This document shows positions 59,702-64,000 of a stretch of DNA of 64,000 nt, one piece after another. The stretch spans positions 124,001 through 188,000 of the forward strand of contig JANFOE010000051.1 in NCBI GenBank assembly GCA_025667525.1, read 5' to 3'. A program made the translations under genes and the position numbers. This stretch comes from Glebionis coronaria (Eukaryota; Streptophyta; Magnoliopsida; Asterales; Asteraceae). Below the pieces are notes generated by a model, which saw only the letters and a list, made by a program, of their open reading frames with translations, was not told the DNA's origin and ran no database searches. Position 1 is the stretch's first letter; every line of letters starts with the position of its first letter.

Positions 59702-61547
59702 TGTAACACCCCCAAATTTATACAACTCATACAGCGGAAGACTAGTTGGTGTTACGGGATAGCACATTACTCACATCATAGACAACGCTTGAAAATCGCG
59801 TCGTTTAATAATAAAGCATTTCCATTCATAAATATCAAATTTACATAGGTCCCACGTCATTGTATTTAATACAGGTTTTACAAAGCATTTGAATGGAAAT
59901 AAGTATTTAGGTGCGGGCCATGAATTCTTGTTGTCTTCCCGAGAATTACCTTCAAGTACCTGAGATAAAACATGTTAAAAGAAAAGGTCAGCGATAACGC
60001 CGAGTGAATTCATAGAGTTTAATAAATTCCATCAATATAACTTTGGTATAAAATTATTACCAAAAATCATTTCGTAATCATTGTAATAGGCCATAAAATA
60101 GCCAAAGTCATTTTTATACAAATCCTTATCGAAAATCATAATATAGGCATTTGCCTTAAAAATCATTATACGAGCCAATGTCGTAAAAAATCATTCAATA
60201 CGTTTTATAACGTTGTATAGATTAAATAAAAACCGTTATATGAATATGGTTATATAAAACCAAAACACGAACATAATATCAATAGTATGACCCCGTATTG
60301 CTAGTCAGGCAATACATCGTAATTCGGTGCGTATAGTAGTATTTCGTTAACTGGATTATTATAAGCCGCATGACATTGTTACCTTACTAAACCAAACAAC
60401 AGGTAGCTAGCCCGAAACTCAATTTGCCCATCTAAATTAGCGTGTAGTAACAAAGGTCAGGCTATGGAAATCTTCTCATACATAAATTCGCTTACCAATC
60501 AATGTGGCACGACGGGGATCAACCGTCAAGGCGCGAACTAAGGTGATCGTCCCCAAATAGTACTATTATATGCATAAGCGTCTACCAAATCCCGGTAGTT
60601 CATAATTCATGCTAATGGGACTTTTAGTGACATAACCTAACTTTAATAATCCATTTGATTTCATCTATCTGGTCATTTAATCATTTATCGGGTCATACAA
60701 TCGGGTCATACAATCATGCGGGTCCAAATCAATAAACAAACAATCGGGACAAATGGTGTCCTATTTTATAAAAACTAACATGTTATCTCCCTCGCGGGTT
60801 TATTAAACATTTCATACAAACATTTAAAAGATTGCGAGGCTATGAACTCACGTTGATGTGGGAGAGCGGGTTATCGGCAATTCGGACGTGCGGTACGTGC
60901 TTCAATCACGGAAACCTATATAAATAATAATCGGTCTTAGACTCATGTCCAATGACTTTATAAAAATAACAATTATGTATACATATTATGATTATATATA
61001 TATGATGATCAAATGGGTTTACATATTCTAATTTACTCATTTTAGTGTTATGTGTTGATAACTTTTACACTAGTTTACTAGTTTTACCTATTTACATGTT
61101 TTAGGTCCAATAAACTTATTATAAGTTCTTTAGCTTTTATTATCAGTATTTACACTTTACATGTTGAGCCCAAATGGGTTAAGCCCAATAAATAAGTTCA
61201 TAAGTGTTTTAGTCCATTTTGTTGTATTATTAGTCCAATAACGTTAACTTAACTCGTTAATGTCCGTATGTCAAATAGTTCGGGTTTTTATCGGTTTTTA
61301 CTTGTTATATATATGTCTATATATCAGTATATGAGTTTATAAAAGTTTACATTAGATGGGTCAAACCGTCTAAGTTTTATTTAACAAAGACGTTAATTTT
61401 ACGGTAATAGCCGAAAAAGTCGTAAAAATCATGTTTATAGTTTTATAACTTATAAAACTTATCAAACTACCATTTTTATAAAATGTCCATTTATTTATCT
61501 TTATACATATTTATATAAATGTATTATATAAGTTAGTGGGTTTTAAT
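59702..61547 (-). repeat. 5' LTR of element F, first part
   Basis: Matches 50834 to about 52703, then is interrupted after TTAAT by the TG of element G. Confidence 0.8.
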
Positions 61548-64000
61548 TGTAAAACCCGCATGCTTTTACCATGCATAGTACCCTTAGGATCGTACGTACT
61601 AGTTAAAAACTTCCCTAATATAGCATGATTACGATTACGTGTTAGGAGTTTATGTATTACGTACGTGTTAGAACACGATAAGTATTTTATTTGCACGATC
61701 ATGAAATAATTATTTAGCAATAATTAATCACGAACTTACGATCACGAAATCACGAGCGTAATTAAAACACGAACTATTATTAATTACGTATATATATTTA
61801 ATACGAGCGTAATTAAATATATAAGAGTATGGTATTTACGTAACGAGAACATTTAAAACACGAACATAATTAAACATAAACGTGTACGAAATAACAAGAC
61901 ACGAAACGAGGTACGAGAACCCCACGGGGGAGTCCCTACCCGCGGCCAAAACAAGGTAATGGGCCAAGCCCATTACCAAATTTACTAAGAGGGGGTTAAA
62001 TAGATTTTTACTACTCAAAAATCACTTTTACAGAAGATTTCAAGAAAACCTAAAATCTCTCTTTCTCCTCTCTTTGTGCCGCCACCTTCAAATCACCAAA
62101 CAAGGTGATTCTTGATCTTGGATCTTGTAGTTTTATTGTTTGTTCATGTTTGTTCTTCACCCTCTTGATCCACGAATACGGTAAAACCTTTTTAAACCTT
62201 TTCTTTTAATTAATCTTTTATTTAATTATGAACACGTGACGTTTTTTTTTTATAAAAACACATTAATTAAACATAGATCTAACATGTTTTGATCATTAAT
62301 TAAATCAGAGGGTCGATTAAGGGGTGTTTGTTTTTGGGCCGCAAGGTACAACCGACCCCAAGGGGGGTTCGGTTTGTTTAAGCCGACCACCACCAAGACC
62401 TTTTGGCCTTGGTTGGTGCGTGTGGGTCCCACGGCAGCAAGGGGTACCCCGATTTGGGTCAGGGTACGGTGTCGATTCATGTCTGGTTTATGTTTTTAAG
62501 CTTAGATCCGGATCATGGTTATGTTAGTTTTTTTTATGTTATGAACTTATGTTAAGAATTAAATTAATAAATATGTAATTAATTTAATAACATGACTTAG
62601 GTTAATTAATTATTAATAATCATGAAATTATTTTAACCTAAGTATTTATATTATTAAGACTTATAATTAATTAATTATTTTAAAAACCATGGATATAATT
62701 AATTAATTAACATGACTTAGGTTATATTACTAATATTTAATAATACATATTTTAACCTAAGTATTTAATATATTTAATTAAAAACATGTCATACTTTAAT
62801 TAAATATTATAACCTATAGTTTAATTAAATTACATGAAATAATTATTAAACTATATAATATATCATATGACTTAGAAAATAATCATGAAAACACTTAGGC
62901 TTAATTACTTAGCTTATTTAACCAGCTTATTTCTAATTATGGAAACTTTCTATTTTTAGAAACTTAATTAAATAAGGCAGCTATTTTATTTATGGAAACC
63001 AACTATTTTTAGAAACTTATTTATTTATGGCAGCTAATCTATTTATGGAAACTTATTTAATTAAGGCAGCTAATCTATTTATGGAAACTTTCTATTTTTA
63101 GAAGCTTATCTATTTTAAGCAGTAAATCTATTTTTGGAAACTTTCTATTTTTGGAAACTTTCTATTTTTGGAAACTTTCTATTTTTGGAAACTTTCTATT
63201 TTTGGGAACTTTCTATTTTGGTACTTTCTATTTTTAGAAACTTTCTATTTTAGGAAACCTGCTATTTTTGGAAAGTTACTTATTATTACACAGTAAGTAT
63301 AATAACACATGAAATACCAGAAATACTTAATCAGATTAAGCAGAATATAGGATTTAACACAGTTTAAGGCTTTAAACAGTAAAATATAGTAAGAACACAT
63401 AAAATAAGCTAAGACATGACATAAAACCAGCTATGTAGTTAGTAAGCAGATACTTATTTCATGTACGTATTTATGTAGCACTAGTGTTTCGGAAGTAGGA
63501 TTCTCGCAGTTCATCGTTCTCGTTCACTGGACATAAGGTACGGATTCCCGTCCTTTCAGTATGGACATTCTTTCCTTATTAGGATTTCCCCGTATGCAGC
63601 CAACTGTTTTCCCGTATTATAAGTATGAGTTTGATTGCTTATGTTTAAATATGATTACCTATAGCCATATACATGCATGACCAGTTTCACCTAATTATGG
63701 AGGTACCATAACCATAACATTAGAGGCACTGATGTTATGACTTCACCACGGCGGAGTGATTGCTCGTGGCGTCCCTTCAGCTTTTGTCCATTTATTTATA
63801 TTTATCATGTGGGGCGTATGGGTGCATCCTAGTTACACGTTTTTATTCAGGATTACATGGTGAATGTGGTGTGTGCCTTGCATCCTTCACAAGGAGCTGA
63901 TCCCTCCTACCCATAAACCAGTATATTAAATTAGAGGCAGCCCCTCTAATTTGCATGATGAGGTCACCCCTCCAATTATTCATGCACGGTGGATATTCAT
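61548..64000 (+). mobile_element. Gypsy LTR G (B family), runs off the window
   Basis: Starts TGTAAAACCCGCATGCTTTTACC and is the reverse complement of the B LTR landmarks in order: GC-rich hairpin island (62330-62480, for example CCAAGACCTTTTGGCCTTGG), AT-rich part, 17-bp repeats (about 63105-63275), and the CAGCCAACTGTTTTCC block (63597). 2,453 bp are visible; the end and any interior are outside. Left flank TTAAT would be its target duplication. Confidence 0.75.

Larger units (their letters stand above)
50834..61547 (-). mobile_element. Decayed Gypsy element F, interrupted by G
   Basis: Minus-oriented. 3' LTR 50834-54284, purine tract, interior 54285-59701 with RT and integrase relics, primer site, 5' LTR from 59702, interrupted at 61547 by G. 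LTR edges in plus view are TGTAACACCCCCAAATTT and CGGATTGTCACA. The pol is full of stops. It inserted into D's 3' LTR; the left flank is GAAGC and the right flank is outside the window. Confidence 0.75.

Overview
The window is a pile of nested LTR retrotransposons from a plant nuclear genome. I found no convincing host gene, rRNA gene, tRNA gene or CRISPR array. Long Ty3/Gypsy LTRs (2.5-3.5 kb) with TGTAACACCCC / TGTAAAACCC-type ends, initiator-Met-tRNA-type primer sites, and an accessory ORF of a kind I recognise from Asteraceae assemblies all suggest a daisy-family genome (Tanacetum/Artemisia/Chrysanthemum-like). The species call is an inference.

Layout. 1-1883: broken acidic accessory ORF of an LTR retrotransposon, followed by non-coding 3' sequence with purine tracts. 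4082-4381: Copia-type LTR. About 4390-6344: left-truncated minus-strand Gypsy LTR (L). 6345-11450: remains of Gypsy element I (LTR end, primer site, gag pieces), split by a 2.9-kb dimeric non-autonomous element M (7508-10395, target duplication CTTGC). 11451-11952: truncated minus LTR (K). 11953-16590: deleted minus element H with a gag remnant. 16591-50833: old plus-strand Gypsy D. D carries in its interior element C (20701-41747, duplication GGCGT) and the small minus element E (42156-45454). C in turn carries element B in its 3' LTR (29232-40665, duplication GTAAT). 50834 to the window end: decayed minus Gypsy F, inserted in D's 3' LTR. Another Gypsy LTR, G, sits inside F's 5' LTR from 61548. 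Nesting shows that H predates D, D predates C, E and F, C predates B, and F predates G.

Element B is the only nearly intact autonomous element. It has two equal-length 3,043-bp LTRs, primer site, purine tract, and a gag-pol gene with capsid, zinc knuckle, protease, RT, RNase H, integrase and chromodomain-like tail (chromovirus, probably Tekay/Del clade). The pol is broken by one apparent 1-nt frameshift in RNase H. The best candidate for something new is in its gag: three short GT...AG gaps (85, 74 and 70 nt), consistent in phase, interrupt the reading frame between capsid and zinc knuckle like spliceosomal introns. The first recurs at the collinear gag position of the older relative D (about 86 nt, polypyrimidine-AG end).

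Other notable structures are: dimer M, whose outer and inner LTRs pair with each other; element C, with nearly identical LTRs but a decayed interior, suggesting trans-mobilisation; a GC-rich LTR island whose stem-loops keep pairing while the arm sequences change; a 17-bp minisatellite in the same LTRs; and a repeated 5' leader motif shared by B, D and H.
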